64,000 nucleotides of DNA from Acidiflorens sp963847715. GTDB taxonomy: Bacteria > Acidobacteriota > Terriglobia > Terriglobales > Acidobacteriaceae. The notes under the pieces are model-generated. The model was not told the origin of the DNA and searched no databases. It saw only the letters and a list, made by a program, of their open reading frames with translations. Below, piece after piece: positions 1 to 8,992 of this stretch. Positions within the stretch are counted from its first letter, which is position 1, and the number at the start of each line of letters is the position of its first letter. Position numbers and translations under genes: made by a program. The stretch lies in NCBI GenBank assembly GCA_963847715.1, contig CAWKAZ010000013.1:62001-126000 (forward strand), in the 5' to 3' direction.

Positions 1-45
1 GTTTATATGCATTGAAGTTTCGATAATCTGGCAGGTGTCGAGATG

Positions 46-201
46 TCAGGACCTTAACAGTAATAAGTGGAGGTCCAAGTACCAAACTGGCCAGTTTTCC
101 GGCCATGACAGTGGAATTACGGCAGAAGTAGTGTCGAATGTGGCGAATTTCGCTTCTTTTTCGAGAGCAGCAAGTTCAGGAATCTACAGAGTAACAAGTG
201 G
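46..201. repeat. Degenerate repeat pair, left of the SRPBCC gene
   Basis: Two copies of a motif resembling GGAATCT-n-GTAACAAGTGG lie here, with their TAAYAAGTGG cores at 61-70 and 192-201. A second pair on the other side of the next gene has cores at 989-998 and 1120-1129. In both pairs the core-to-core distance is exactly 131 nt. The sequence just before the second core (a GTGG-GAATTTC element, then GGAATCT) is partly shared with the other pair. No gene is recognised at 1-227. Confidence 0.55.
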
Positions 202-227
202 GACCAGCTCCGAGGAATTTTCGAACT

Positions 228-791
228 TTACGGGTCCGCCTCTGCTTTTTCTTTCACGTGTTTAAGGAGTTCCTTCCGAATCAGTCCCGAGAAAGGCCCG
301 ACCAAACTCCAATAGGCACCGAATTTCCATCGCGCGGCTCGTCCAAGGCACTGGATCCTGGTCTCGGTCGAAAGAATCGTGAGCTGCGAATTGCCCGATT
401 CGGTCGTGAGCTTAAAGTTCCACGCGGCCTTCGTCCAACCCGTCCGGGAAAACTCCTGAAAGTTGGATGGCGTTAGCTCCATAAACCTTCCGCCATCGGG
501 ACGCCAGAAGCGTCCCGCCACTCCAATCACAAGCTCCTCGTTCGGAACTTCCTCCAAAATCACAAAACCAGTGCCCTGGAACCGCTGGCGCAGGTCAGCC
601 GGCGCGGCATTGCTGGGCATTCGTTTTCCGCTTCTAAGCGTCATCAAGACGCGTGTCAACCACAGCTCGCTGAAGTCCATATGCAGCAGGCATTCATACA
701 CGCGCGCACGCGGAGCGTTGATGCGGATCTCGTAGCCAGCGCGAACGTCGAACGCCGGTAGGAGTTGGTCGATATGATCGGCGATGACCAC
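228..791 (-). CDS. SRPBCC (START/polyketide-cyclase-like) protein
   Basis: A 187-aa soluble protein with no signal peptide or membrane segment. The middle and C-terminal part looks like a SRPBCC helix-grip fold: an early stretch of the type YEIRINAPRARVYECL, a core with GTGFVILEEVPNEELVIGV, a WNFKL strand, then a TETRIQC strand and a C-terminal long helix ending in IRKELLKHVK. Such domains bind hydrophobic ligands, but the ligand cannot be told from sequence. It stands alone, flanked on both sides by copies of a degenerate repeat. The function is unknown and the family assignment rests on pattern recognition only. Confidence 0.7.
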   Translation of the reverse strand: MVIADHIDQLLPAFDVRAGYEIRINAPRARVYECLLHMDFSELWLTRVLMTLRSGKRMPSNAAPADLRQRFQGTGFVILEEVPNEELVIGVAGRFWRPDGGRFMELTPSNFQEFSRTGWTKAAWNFKLTTESGNSQLTILSTETRIQCLGRAARWKFGAYWSLVGPFSGLIRKELLKHVKEKAEADP

Positions 792-959
792 CCTCGGATG
801 TTATTTGTTCAACTGGTGCTGAACAAGTGTGGCGAGTCGAGGTTTCAAGTGTTTCAGCGTTTCAAGGTTTCAGAAACCGTTGCAGACGTGATCGCGGAAT
901 TGGGCCGCATCTCGAGTGGTCCGCGAAGTGGGTGCGGCTACGTGGATGGTGGGAGAGCA

Positions 960-1131
960 CTCAACGGTGACGAAGGGAATCTCTTAAGTAATAAGTGGGC
1001 TCCATAACCGTTCCGCGGGGACCTGTTGGGTGTGTCTGGAGCAGCGGCCGGGTTTGCGATTGGAATTGTGGGAATTTCTTGGCGTTCATTTCGAAATTGG
1101 TGTTTGGGAATCTAAGGGGTAACAAGTGGGA
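960..1131. repeat. Degenerate repeat pair, right of the SRPBCC gene
   Basis: Cores TAATAAGTGG (989-998) and TAACAAGTGG (1120-1129) are preceded by GGAATCT at about 976-982 and 1107-1113. Spacing is 131 nt, identical to the left pair. The surrounding 792-1239 interval holds no convincing gene. Short ORFs here read through the repeat and show no family signature. Confidence 0.55.
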
Positions 1132-1239
1132 TAGGTTTCGGAATTCCACTTTTCTTCGAAGCACACGGATCGTGCGGCTGCCCCTGGCCCTCTAACCTGA
1201 GTTCCGGCGAACTGGTAGGCAGAGACGGACCGTGGGATC

Positions 1240-3597
1240 TCAGTGCGATTCCTGTCCTTCCGACTCGCGATGGAGAACGGAGTGAACCGTCGTCAGCAAT
1301 GAGCTTTTGGTGAACGGCTTCTCCAAAAGCGCGGTTTCCTGCATCAAGCCGCGCCGTTGAGAAATCAGATCGGCAGCGTATCCCGACATAAACAACGAAC
1401 GTAGATTCGGTCGGGCTACCCTCGCAATTGCGAGAAGATCAACCCCGCTTTTTCCCGGCATGATGACATCCGTCAAGAGGAGATCGACTTCCAGTTCGGG
1501 AGCCTGCAGTAAGCCGAGCGCGGTTTCGACATCCCTGGCTTGGACGACTTGGTAACCGGCTTCCTGCAGCATATTGGCAGCCAAGTCGCACAAAGACTGA
1601 TCATCTTCCACCAACAAAATTGTTTCCGATCCCCCCGGAAACCCGGATTCCTCATGCGAGGGCACGAGTTCCTCGACGGTTTCAAGCACGGTCGGAAAAT
1701 AAATCCTGAAAGTTGTTCCTTCGCCGGGTTCGCTGTAAACGAAAACACAACCCCCGTTTTGCTTCACAATTCCGTATACAGTCGACAGTCCGAGACCGGT
1801 TCCTTCGCCAATTGCCTTGGTGGTAAAGAAAGGCTCGAAAATCTTAGATTTGACGTTCTCGTCCATGCCGCAACCCGTGTCGCTGAAAGCAAGAACGACA
1901 TGGGGTCCGGTGCGGGAGCCCGGATGTTGGGAAACGTAGTGCTCGTCGAGTTCCACATTTCTCGTCTCGATGACGATTTTTCCTCCGCCGGGCATGGCAT
2001 CGCGCGCGTTCACCGCCAGATTCATCAGGATCTGTTCAATCTGGCCTGGGTCGACCTTGATGCTGGCAATCGAGGTTGCAGGCCGAAAGGACACCTCAAC
2101 ATCCTCGCCGACCAGTCTCTCCAACATGTCGATCACGTTATTTACCGCGTCGTTCGGGTTCAAGATTCTTGGGAAGGCAACCTGCAACCGGCTAAATGCC
2201 AGGAGTTGCCGGATAAGCAAGACCGCCCGTTGCGAGGCTTTCTTGATTTGCTGTAGGTACTTGTTCGCGGGACTTTGATGTCGAACGAGATCGAGCAAGA
2301 GATCACTGTAGCCAATGATGACGCCCAGGATGTTATTGAAATCATGGGCCATCCCGCCGGCCAGGCGCCCTACAGCTTCCATCTTCTGGGCCTGAAGGAA
2401 CTGCGCTTCCAATCGCCTGGTCTCGGTGACGTCGCGACTGATGGCCAGCACACACCGCTGACCTGCAATGTCGATCGTGTCTGCAGATACCTCTACTTCC
2501 CTAATATCTCCCGCCGAGGTTCTGCATTGGGTACGGAGTCCAGCGACCGGTCTACCTTCCGCTAACTGCCGGAGCATTTCCATCCGGTGTGAAGGTTCTA
2601 TCCAGAAGCCAATGTCCGATGCTGTGCGACCAATGACCTGCCCGCGTTCTTGCTTGAGCATCTTGAGAAACGCGTCATTCACATCGAGATACCGCCCATC
2701 CTCCTCGGTGGATATGGTACTGGCGAGCGGACTGCTCCGAAAAGCCTTGCTAAACCTCTCTTCCGACTTGCGTAATTCCTCTGCAGCGCGATCGCGCTCG
2801 GTCACGTCGCGAATGATGGCAGTAAGGCACCGCTGGCCTGAGACCGAGGTTCCGGAGATGGAGGCTTCCATGGGAAACTCTTGCCCGTTGGCGCGAAGTG
2901 CCATCAGGCGCGCGAAGCCGGCCATGCGACGACTGGTACCGCTTGTTTGCGCAAAAACATCTACGTATCGGGCGTGGGACTGGCGGAAACGTTCCGGCAG
3001 CAGTCGCTCCAATGGTTGTCCCGCCATTTCCTGCGCGCTGTAACCAAACATCTCTTGTGCCGCGGGATTGAACAGCAGGATTCGCTGGTCACTGTCCACG
3101 GTGATAATGGCGTCCATGGCTGCTTCTATCATCGCGGACAATTGAGCCTGGCTGGCGCGAAGTTCATGTTCCGATTGCTTGCGTGCCGTAATGTCACGAA
3201 TGTTGCATTGAATGACCCTTGCGCCGTTCACCTCGTACACGTTGCTGACGAACTCGACGTTGACGCGGCGCCCACTCCGCGTTTGCAGAGGCAGATCGTC
3301 GTATCGAATATATTCGTTGTCCTGTAACTGTTGAAAAGCCGCTTTGGACGAAGCAATATCCTGGAATGGGCCGATGTCCCATAATGCTTTTCCAATAAAT
3401 TCGTCTTTGGGATGATCCAGCAGGGTTACCAGGAAGGGGTTTATGTCGGTGATTAATCCCGTATTGCCATCGAGAATCAGGATTCCGTCTTTGGCCGATT
3501 CAAATAGTCGACGATATCGGGTTTCAGAAGCCTGTAATCCGTCGTGTGTCCGCCCACTCTGCAACTTCAAAGGGTCTTTGTTCAGACGGTCTTCCAT
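1240..3597 (-). CDS. PAS-multidomain hybrid histidine kinase with receiver domain
   Basis: A soluble sensor kinase. From the start used here (ATG at 3597, AAGGG 9 nt upstream, MEDRLNKD) it is 785 aa: three PAS domains (about 25-145, 150-270, 280-395), HisKA with the phosphoacceptor in GGMAHDFNN (H418), HATPase_c with N, G1 (DTGCGMD) and G2 (GEGTGLGL) boxes, then a C-terminal receiver with phosphoacceptor D710 in LLTDVIMPG and conserved K in EKPF. An in-frame TTG extension to 3759 is possible but has low-complexity Arg/His content. It lies downstream of, and on the same strand as, a sigma-54 response regulator, so they probably form one signalling system. No transmembrane segment is seen, so the cue is probably cytoplasmic. 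Confidence 0.93.
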   Translation of the reverse strand: MEDRLNKDPLKLQSGRTHDGLQASETRYRRLFESAKDGILILDGNTGLITDINPFLVTLLDHPKDEFIGKALWDIGPFQDIASSKAAFQQLQDNEYIRYDDLPLQTRSGRRVNVEFVSNVYEVNGARVIQCNIRDITARKQSEHELRASQAQLSAMIEAAMDAIITVDSDQRILLFNPAAQEMFGYSAQEMAGQPLERLLPERFRQSHARYVDVFAQTSGTSRRMAGFARLMALRANGQEFPMEASISGTSVSGQRCLTAIIRDVTERDRAAEELRKSEERFSKAFRSSPLASTISTEEDGRYLDVNDAFLKMLKQERGQVIGRTASDIGFWIEPSHRMEMLRQLAEGRPVAGLRTQCRTSAGDIREVEVSADTIDIAGQRCVLAISRDVTETRRLEAQFLQAQKMEAVGRLAGGMAHDFNNILGVIIGYSDLLLDLVRHQSPANKYLQQIKKASQRAVLLIRQLLAFSRLQVAFPRILNPNDAVNNVIDMLERLVGEDVEVSFRPATSIASIKVDPGQIEQILMNLAVNARDAMPGGGKIVIETRNVELDEHYVSQHPGSRTGPHVVLAFSDTGCGMDENVKSKIFEPFFTTKAIGEGTGLGLSTVYGIVKQNGGCVFVYSEPGEGTTFRIYFPTVLETVEELVPSHEESGFPGGSETILLVEDDQSLCDLAANMLQEAGYQVVQARDVETALGLLQAPELEVDLLLTDVIMPGKSGVDLLAIARVARPNLRSLFMSGYAADLISQRRGLMQETALLEKPFTKSSLLTTVHSVLHRESEGQESH

Positions 3598-4020
3598 GAA
3601 GGAATACCCTTGCGCGGCGATGTGAGACGCGGTCCCTACTCGCGAAACTGTCTTTGGGGAAGGGCGGAGAAGAGAACCGTAAACGAGCCGCGAAGCAGCA
3701 TGATGTGCGAACAACACTCCATACCACACCCTTCCAGCCAACCGTACTGCTAAGTGCAACTCGGTGTCAAGCCGCGCACCCCTCAGCCTTACTTCTCGGC
3801 GAGTAAGAGAAGCGAGCCATTACCAATATGTGCCCATATATCGTCATAAGTGACTAACTGTCGGCACTTCGGCAAAAAGTTGATGTGCAATCAGCCAAGT
3901 GAGACGATTAGTTTACAGATCGTTTCAGCAACGCCGCCGTCGTTTCTAAAGACACTAGCGAGTCTTAGCCATCGACCCAGCTTGGGAACGCCTTCTTGAT
4001 CGGGATCCTCCGACCTCGTC
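3598..4020. other. Intergenic gap between response regulator and kinase
   Basis: About 420 bp between the regulator stop and the preferred kinase start. I see no convincing gene. An AT-richer stretch (3830-3920) could carry a kinase promoter, but no clear -35/-10 or -24/-12 pair stands out. Confidence 0.4.
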
Positions 4021-5382
4021 CTATTCCGCAATTTTCATTCTTGAGAGTAGCTGGTAGATAGTGGCCCGACTGATCTTCAGAATCTCGGCTGCTCGAACTT
4101 TGTTGCCGCCGACAGCTTCCAGCACACGCAGCACGTGACGCCGTTCTACCTCTTCAAGCGGTAGGGAAAGTTCATCAGCAGCCTGGCTCTCGCCGAGTTG
4201 GTTACGAAAAGTTTCAGGAAGGTCAGCGATATCGATCAGCTTACTATCGGTCATCATACAGGCGTGGCCAATCACATTTTCAAGTTCGCGGATGTTTCCA
4301 GGCCAGCGATGAGTTGCCATCTGAGTCTGTGCCCTTCGCGTCAGACCGGAAATTGGCTTGTGGTATTGGGAGGAAAAATGTTCGATGAAATATCGCTCGA
4401 GCAACGGCAAGTCCTCCCGGCGACTGGCCAGTGGAGGCAGGGCGATTTCAACCACCGCTAATCGATAATAGAGATCCTCGCGAAATTGCCCATCCTGTAC
4501 CATGGTCTGAAGGTTGCGGTGAGTAGCTGCGATCACCCGCACGTCTACATTGTGAGGAGTAGACGATCCGACCCGTTGCACTTGATGATCTTGTAACACG
4601 CGCAACAATTTGGCTTGGCCATGGGGAGAGAGTTCCCCAATTTCATCGAGAAATATGGTCCCGCCGTCGGCTTGCTCGAACATCCCACCCTTATCGTGGA
4701 GTGCGCCGGTAAAAGAACCGCGCACGTGGCCAAACAGTTCCGTCTCGAGCAAGGTCTCGACTAGGGCAGAGCAATTGCAAACCACAAAACTGCCGCGCGC
4801 ATGCTGACTGAGGCGATGCAGGGCACGAGCGACAAGTTCCTTGCCCGTGCCGGTTGGACCGGTAACCAGTACAGTTCGAAAGTGGAGGGCGATTCGCCTT
4901 ATCTTCGAAAAGACCTCCAGCATCAGGGGACTGCGTCCAACCATGCCTTCGAAACGGTAGGCATCCACGAGTTCGTGGTCGAGCCGCAGCGTTTTTTTTC
5001 GTCTCTCCGCTTCCGCAAGCAGATCTGCAATTCGACCGCGAAGCTTCTCAATCTCGAGTGGCTTCGTTAAATAGTCGCATGCGCCCTTCTGGATGGCCTC
5101 GACGGCAGATTCCGCGGAGTAGTGGGCAGTAATCAGGATCACATCGGTCCCGGGATCAACGGCGACGATCCGCTCCAGCAATTCCATGCCGTTCATCTTC
5201 GGCATTACGAGATCGAGGAGAACAATCCTTGGCCGAACCCGCAAGAAAATCTCGAGGCCAAGTTCAGGATTTTCCGCCGTGAGTATCTCGAGTCCTTTTT
5301 GCTCTAGTGCAGTAGCAATCAAGTCGAGGTTCTGGCGGCTGTCATCAATAGCGAGCAACTTGAGGACGGTAGGTCCGCTCAT
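4021..5382 (-). CDS. NtrC-family sigma-54 response regulator
   Basis: Transcription activator of 453 aa from the ATG at 5382 (GGGAG 5 nt upstream). A further in-frame start 15 nt upstream lacks this support. Domains in order: receiver (phosphoacceptor D in LLDLVMPKMNG, about residue 57), AAA+ sigma-54 interaction domain with Walker A GPTGTGKE, a GSFTGA loop (the usual motif is GAFTGA), Walker B GGTIFLDEIGE, and a C-terminal Fis-type HTH (RAAEILKISRATIYQLL). Known family role: phosphorylation drives ATP-dependent opening of sigma-54 promoters. The PAS hybrid kinase encoded downstream is the likely partner. The Ser in the GSFTGA loop is a mild deviation. Confidence 0.95.
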   Translation of the reverse strand: MSGPTVLKLLAIDDSRQNLDLIATALEQKGLEILTAENPELGLEIFLRVRPRIVLLDLVMPKMNGMELLERIVAVDPGTDVILITAHYSAESAVEAIQKGACDYLTKPLEIEKLRGRIADLLAEAERRKKTLRLDHELVDAYRFEGMVGRSPLMLEVFSKIRRIALHFRTVLVTGPTGTGKELVARALHRLSQHARGSFVVCNCSALVETLLETELFGHVRGSFTGALHDKGGMFEQADGGTIFLDEIGELSPHGQAKLLRVLQDHQVQRVGSSTPHNVDVRVIAATHRNLQTMVQDGQFREDLYYRLAVVEIALPPLASRREDLPLLERYFIEHFSSQYHKPISGLTRRAQTQMATHRWPGNIRELENVIGHACMMTDSKLIDIADLPETFRNQLGESQAADELSLPLEEVERRHVLRVLEAVGGNKVRAAEILKISRATIYQLLSRMKIAE

Positions 5383-5503
5383 GAACACTCCCTGCAAAGC
5401 AGTTTGTTCAGGCCCAGACGAGATACCTATAGAGTACTCCGACCGACGTTCCTTGTGTCAGCGGAAGTATTTCCCGTTTCGTGGAGGTTGGATGAAGGCC
5501 TAA

Positions 5504-6262
5504 TCAGCGGCCACCGGTTACGTCGAGGATGGCTCCGGTTGTGTAACTGGCCTCTTCCGAGAGAAGCCAGAGTATGGCGTTGGCGATTTCTTCGGGCTGG
5601 CCTCCGCGCTTCATTGGGACTTGGGCTTTGACGCGATCGACGCGGTTGGGTTCGCCTCCGAGAGCGTGGAGTTCGGTGTAGATGTGTCCGGGACGGACGG
5701 CGTTCACTCTGATTTTTTCTTCGGCTACTTCTTTCGCCAGTCCCAGGGTCAGAGTGTCGATGGCGCCTTTGGTGGCGGCGTAGTCAATGTATTCGTTAGG
5801 CGAGCCGATGCGGGCCGCTCCGGACGAAACGTTGACAATGCTCCCACCCTGGCCTCCGTAGCGAGTGGACATGCGGCGAACGGCTTCGCGCGCACAGAGG
5901 AAACTTCCGAACACGTTGGCCGCGAAGATGCGATGAAGTCGAGCGGCGTCGATGTTTTCGAGACGCGTCTGCGGTTCGACGATACCTACGTTGTTGACGA
6001 GCGCGGTGATTGGTCCGAGTTGTTCGGTCGCAGTCTCAAAGAGTCGGTGGACGTCCGCTTCGTTGCTGACATCGGCTTGGACGGCAATGGCCGTTCCCTT
6101 CCTTTGACGAATCGCCTGAACTATTTCATCGGCAGCTGGCTGGTTGCGAAGATAGTTGACGCAGACGCGGAATCCGCGGGCGGCAGCAAGCCGAGCAGTA
6201 GCGGCTCCGATACCACGGCCGGCGCCTGTGACTATGAGTACTTGGGTATGTTCGGCGGTCAT
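5504..6262 (-). CDS. SDR-family NAD(P)-dependent oxidoreductase
   Basis: Classical short-chain dehydrogenase of about 252 aa. The cofactor motif TGAGRGIG lies near the N-terminus, with NNVG in the middle, a catalytic Ser in SIVNVSSGAARIG and YxxxK as YAATK. The C-terminus ends ILDVTGGR, as in FabG-like SDRs. I start it at the ATG at 6262 (MTAEHTQ), because the 11 extra residues of the longer frame are not family-like. There is no clear Shine-Dalgarno. The substrate is unknown; many relatives are glucose or 3-oxoacyl reductases. Single gene, same strand as its downstream neighbour. Confidence 0.9.
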   Translation of the reverse strand: MTAEHTQVLIVTGAGRGIGAATARLAAARGFRVCVNYLRNQPAADEIVQAIRQRKGTAIAVQADVSNEADVHRLFETATEQLGPITALVNNVGIVEPQTRLENIDAARLHRIFAANVFGSFLCAREAVRRMSTRYGGQGGSIVNVSSGAARIGSPNEYIDYAATKGAIDTLTLGLAKEVAEEKIRVNAVRPGHIYTELHALGGEPNRVDRVKAQVPMKRGGQPEEIANAILWLLSEEASYTTGAILDVTGGR

Positions 6263-6308
6263 GTGCGGGGATTTTAGCAGCTGGTGCCGTCCCAATGAGA
6301 CTCGTGCT

Positions 6309-6746
6309 TCAGACTCTCCAGTGGTCGGGGCGCCACTGCTGAATGGCCTTCTTGATATCGGCTTTGGATAGTTTCTCGTTCAGAGCGCGGGCGGCCAGGG
6401 CGGGGAGTTCTCCGTCGGAGGCGAAGCGCAAGGCCACGAGTTGGGATTCGGTTATTTCGTTGAGGCGCGAGCCGAGAGCGGGGCCGACCAAATTCGCGAG
6501 GCGTAATCTCTCCTCGAGGCGGATGACGCGGTCCTGCACTTTCAATGCGTACATGCGAATTTTGAAGATGGCAGTGACCGCGGCGAGCATGACGACGATC
6601 ATCCACGCGGAATGAATGCTGGGTCGACGGACGACGTGAATGATGACTCCAATCAGAGTGATAAAGAAGACCGGGAGCACGAAGAAGTGGAATAGCGGAT
6701 CCCAACGTGTGTGATCGGAAAGATTCTGGGATGGTACGTCGGCCAT
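6309..6746 (-). CDS. Small membrane protein, DUF6526-like
   Basis: A 145-aa protein starting at the ATG at 6746, preceded by GGAG at 6 nt. A longer in-frame extension (to 7217) lies antisense within mnmE and is rejected. N-terminal sequence QNLSDHTRWDPLFHFFVLPV leads into two transmembrane helices (about 18-38 and 47-63), followed by a charged cytoplasmic region with VQDRVIRLEERLRLANL, a likely amphipathic helix, and an ending of KKAIQQWRPDHWRV. The N-terminal HxRWDPxFHFF pattern fits the DUF6526 family as I remember it. The function is not known. Confidence 0.8.
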   Translation of the reverse strand: MADVPSQNLSDHTRWDPLFHFFVLPVFFITLIGVIIHVVRRPSIHSAWMIVVMLAAVTAIFKIRMYALKVQDRVIRLEERLRLANLVGPALGSRLNEITESQLVALRFASDGELPALAARALNEKLSKADIKKAIQQWRPDHWRV

Positions 6747-6796
6747 GAGGTCTCCTTTTTGGTGACGAACATCATCGCACGTTTCGCGGAGCCCTT

Positions 6797-8335
6797 TTAT
6801 TTCCCGATGCAGAAGGTGCCGAAGATGAGGTTGAGGATGTCGTCGGTGGTGGTAGCTCCGGTGATTTCGTCGAGCGGGCGGAGCGCGGCGTAGAGATCGA
6901 GGAGGAGCATCTCGTGCGGAATTTTGTTGTAGACGGCGGCGGTGGCGGCAGTCAAGGCGGTCAGGGAGTCGGTAACTAGCTTCTGATGGCGGATGCTGGT
7001 GAGAAAGCCGGATTCCTGTTGTGCGGAGCCGGCAGTGACGTGGTGCAGGATGGCGGCGCGGAGGGCAGGGATGCCTTCGCCGGTGAGGGCGGAGGTGGGG
7101 ATGACGTTGGGCGTGGAAATAGGGTAGGGGTCCTTCGACTCCGCGGCTTTTGCGCTTTGCGCAAAAGTAGCTCCGCTCAGGATGACATTGTGAGGAGAAG
7201 CCGCAGCCAGGTCGCACTTGTTCTCTACCACGATTGCGGGACGAGATTCGGTCTGGCGGAGCAGCTCTTCATCTTCTTCGGTTTGGGGCTGAGTTTTATC
7301 GATCACTACTAACACCATGTCGGCGTCGGCCAGGGCTTCCAGGGATTTCTTTATGCCAATGCTTTCGGCTTCGTCGAGGGCCTTGCGAATGCCGGCAGTG
7401 TCTACCAGTTCGACGGGGATTCCACCGATGGCGACCGTTTCGCTGACCAGGTCACGAGTGGTGCCGGGCTGCGCAGTGACGATGGCGCGCTCGCGCTCGA
7501 CGAGCCGATTGAAGAGACTGGATTTCCCAACGTTCGGGCGACCGACGATGGCCAGAGTCAGTCCCTGGTGGACGATCTTGCCGTACTTGAAAGTAGCAGC
7601 CAGCTGCATCAGTGGAGTTTGGACCTCAGCAATGCGACTGAGGATCGTGGCGTCGGGCGCCACAGAGACGTCGTCTTCGGCGAAGTCGATGCCGGCTTCC
7701 AACAAGGCAATCAGGTCCACCAACTTTTTCTTAATTGGCTTAAGGCGATTGGAGAGTGCTCCTTCTAATTGTTGGGCCGCGACTTTGGCCTGAAATAAAG
7801 TCTGCGCGTCGATCAGGTCGCGAACGGCTTCGGCCTGGGTCAGATCGAGGCGTCCATTGAGGAAGGCGCGCATGGTGAATTCTCCGGGCTCGGCGAGGCG
7901 GGCGCCCCGGGCCAGCGCTAACTCGACGATGTGTCGGAGCACTACTGGGGATCCGTGGGCGGAGATTTCAATGACGTCATCGGTGGTGTAGGAGTGGGGC
8001 TTGGCGAAGTAGGTGACTACGACTTCGTCGATGCGCTCGTTTTGTGGCGCGGACACTCCTGTCCGCGTGGCGGTCTCGAACTGCAAACCGCTTTCCTCTG
8101 GAGTACTAGCCCCTGCGCGATGCATGGTCGTCCCCGGCGTTTCGCGGACAGGAATGTCCGCACCACAAGGTTCGACCAGATCGCAGATAACAGCGCGATT
8201 GGGCTCTAGATCGCGGCTTAGTCGGAGCATCGGTTTGGTGATGGCTCTCGCTTCAGGACCGGCTAGACGAACGACTCCGATGCCACCGCGTCCGGGCGGG
8301 GTTGCGATGGCGACGATGGTGTCGTCGAGGTTCAT
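6797..8335 (-). CDS. mnmE: tRNA modification GTPase MnmE
   Basis: With MnmG, MnmE installs the 5-carboxymethylaminomethyl group on U34 of certain tRNAs. The 512-aa product has the formyl-THF-binding N-terminal domain (TPPGRGGIGVVRLAG), a helical domain, and an inserted G domain with GRPNVGKSSL (G1), DTAG (G3) and a late NKCD-like ENKCDL (G4). It ends with the invariant CIGK tail. Residues about 57-97 are extra relative to the family and are encoded by a dispersed inverted repeat (8043-8170). Minus strand, divergent from the rpmH-rnpA cluster; in many genomes mnmE instead follows yidC/khpB. Confidence 0.97.
   Translation of the reverse strand: MNLDDTIVAIATPPGRGGIGVVRLAGPEARAITKPMLRLSRDLEPNRAVICDLVEPCGADIPVRETPGTTMHRAGASTPEESGLQFETATRTGVSAPQNERIDEVVVTYFAKPHSYTTDDVIEISAHGSPVVLRHIVELALARGARLAEPGEFTMRAFLNGRLDLTQAEAVRDLIDAQTLFQAKVAAQQLEGALSNRLKPIKKKLVDLIALLEAGIDFAEDDVSVAPDATILSRIAEVQTPLMQLAATFKYGKIVHQGLTLAIVGRPNVGKSSLFNRLVERERAIVTAQPGTTRDLVSETVAIGGIPVELVDTAGIRKALDEAESIGIKKSLEALADADMVLVVIDKTQPQTEEDEELLRQTESRPAIVVENKCDLAAASPHNVILSGATFAQSAKAAESKDPYPISTPNVIPTSALTGEGIPALRAAILHHVTAGSAQQESGFLTSIRHQKLVTDSLTALTAATAAVYNKIPHEMLLLDLYAALRPLDEITGATTTDDILNLIFGTFCIGK
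8043..8170. repeat. Dispersed inverted repeat inserted in frame in mnmE
   Basis: Both ends carry the same hairpin family: GTGGCGCGGACACTCCTGTCC at 8044-8064 and the opposite-orientation copy around GCGGACAGGAATGTCCGC at 8144-8161, followed by ACCACA. The intervening sequence is open in the mnmE frame and adds about 41 residues after residue 56. Relatives of this hairpin occur at 9664, 16101, 29632, 49916 and 57629. Confidence 0.75.
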
Positions 8336-8341
8336 TGGGCG

Positions 8342-8671
8342 TCAGTCCACAATGAAAAGCTTCGCTCCTATTTTGGTGGAGGAGCGATGGGAAGATTCTC
8401 TATCCGCAACTTGATAACTCTTGCCGGGAGTCAGATTGAAGCTAGTGCCGTCGGAGAGGGTCGTTTTGAGTTCTCCTTCTACACAAAGAAGGATATGCCC
8501 CTTGGCACACCAATGGCCGGCGGAGTAGCCGGGCGAGTATTCGACCATGCGGACGCGAATCTCGCCGAAAGTTTGCGTGCGCCAGAGGGCGATGCCGGTG
8601 TCTCCGGGATGCTCGGTCGGCGCGACCCGAGTCCAGTCGGTGATGGACAGAGGGAAGCCACTCATCTTCAT
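8342..8671 (-). CDS. DHCW-motif cupin-fold protein
   Basis: A 109-aa single-domain cupin. The stretch SAGHWCAKGHILLCVEGEL matches the pattern of the DHCW-motif cupin family (His-Trp-Cys, then Lys-Gly-His and Glu-Gly), followed by LSDGTSF and LTPGKSYQV strands. The His/Cys residues may bind a metal, but enzymatic activity is unknown. It sits between mnmE (same strand) and rpmH (opposite strand), 6 nt from the mnmE start. The start at MKM lacks a clear ribosome binding site. Confidence 0.85.
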   Translation of the reverse strand: MKMSGFPLSITDWTRVAPTEHPGDTGIALWRTQTFGEIRVRMVEYSPGYSAGHWCAKGHILLCVEGELKTTLSDGTSFNLTPGKSYQVADRESSHRSSTKIGAKLFIVD

Positions 8672-8783
8672 AAGTCGAGTATGCCAGAAGTTCAGAAGAG
8701 TGGGTTTGCCGCATCTGGCGCGCGTCGTTTATACTTACGGTTTGCCTTACGCCAGCTGATTCAATCAGGAGCAGGGATTTTCG

Positions 8784-8939
8784 ATGCCGAAACGTACATT
8801 TCAACCCAACAAACGCAAGCGCTCGAAGAAGCACGGGTTCCGGACTCGTATGAAGACCAAGAGCGGAGCTGCCGTGTTATCGCGTCGCCGGGCCAAGGGG
8901 CGCAAGCGCGTTGCCGTGAAGCCGGGTTTCCGCGACTAG
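8784..8939 (+). CDS. rpmH: 50S ribosomal protein L34
   Basis: A 51-aa very basic protein that I translated directly: MPKRTFQPNKRKR opening, HGFRTRMKT, then SRRRAKGRKR. These are the hallmark L34 motifs; the C-terminal tail VAVKPGFRD is slightly extended relative to the 44-aa E. coli form. A purine-rich GGAGCAGGGA lies upstream of the ATG. It heads the rpmH-rnpA-yidD-yidC-khpB cluster, the canonical neighbourhood next to dnaA. Confidence 0.97.
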   Translation: MPKRTFQPNKRKRSKKHGFRTRMKTKSGAAVLSRRRAKGRKRVAVKPGFRD

Positions 8940-8992
8940 TTTCCTCGGACGGATAGCGAAGGCCGTCATTATCATCATTAACACTAATTACC

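Noticed and set aside
3760..4020. Sigma-54 promoter for the kinase gene (TTGGC-n-TTGCA)
   Set aside because: GG and GC are only 6 nt apart; 10 are needed for a -24/-12 element.
6747..7217. Upstream extension of the DUF6526-like frame
   Set aside because: Overlaps mnmE on the same strand in another frame; low-complexity Arg/Pro/His; a good Shine-Dalgarno supports the start at 6746.
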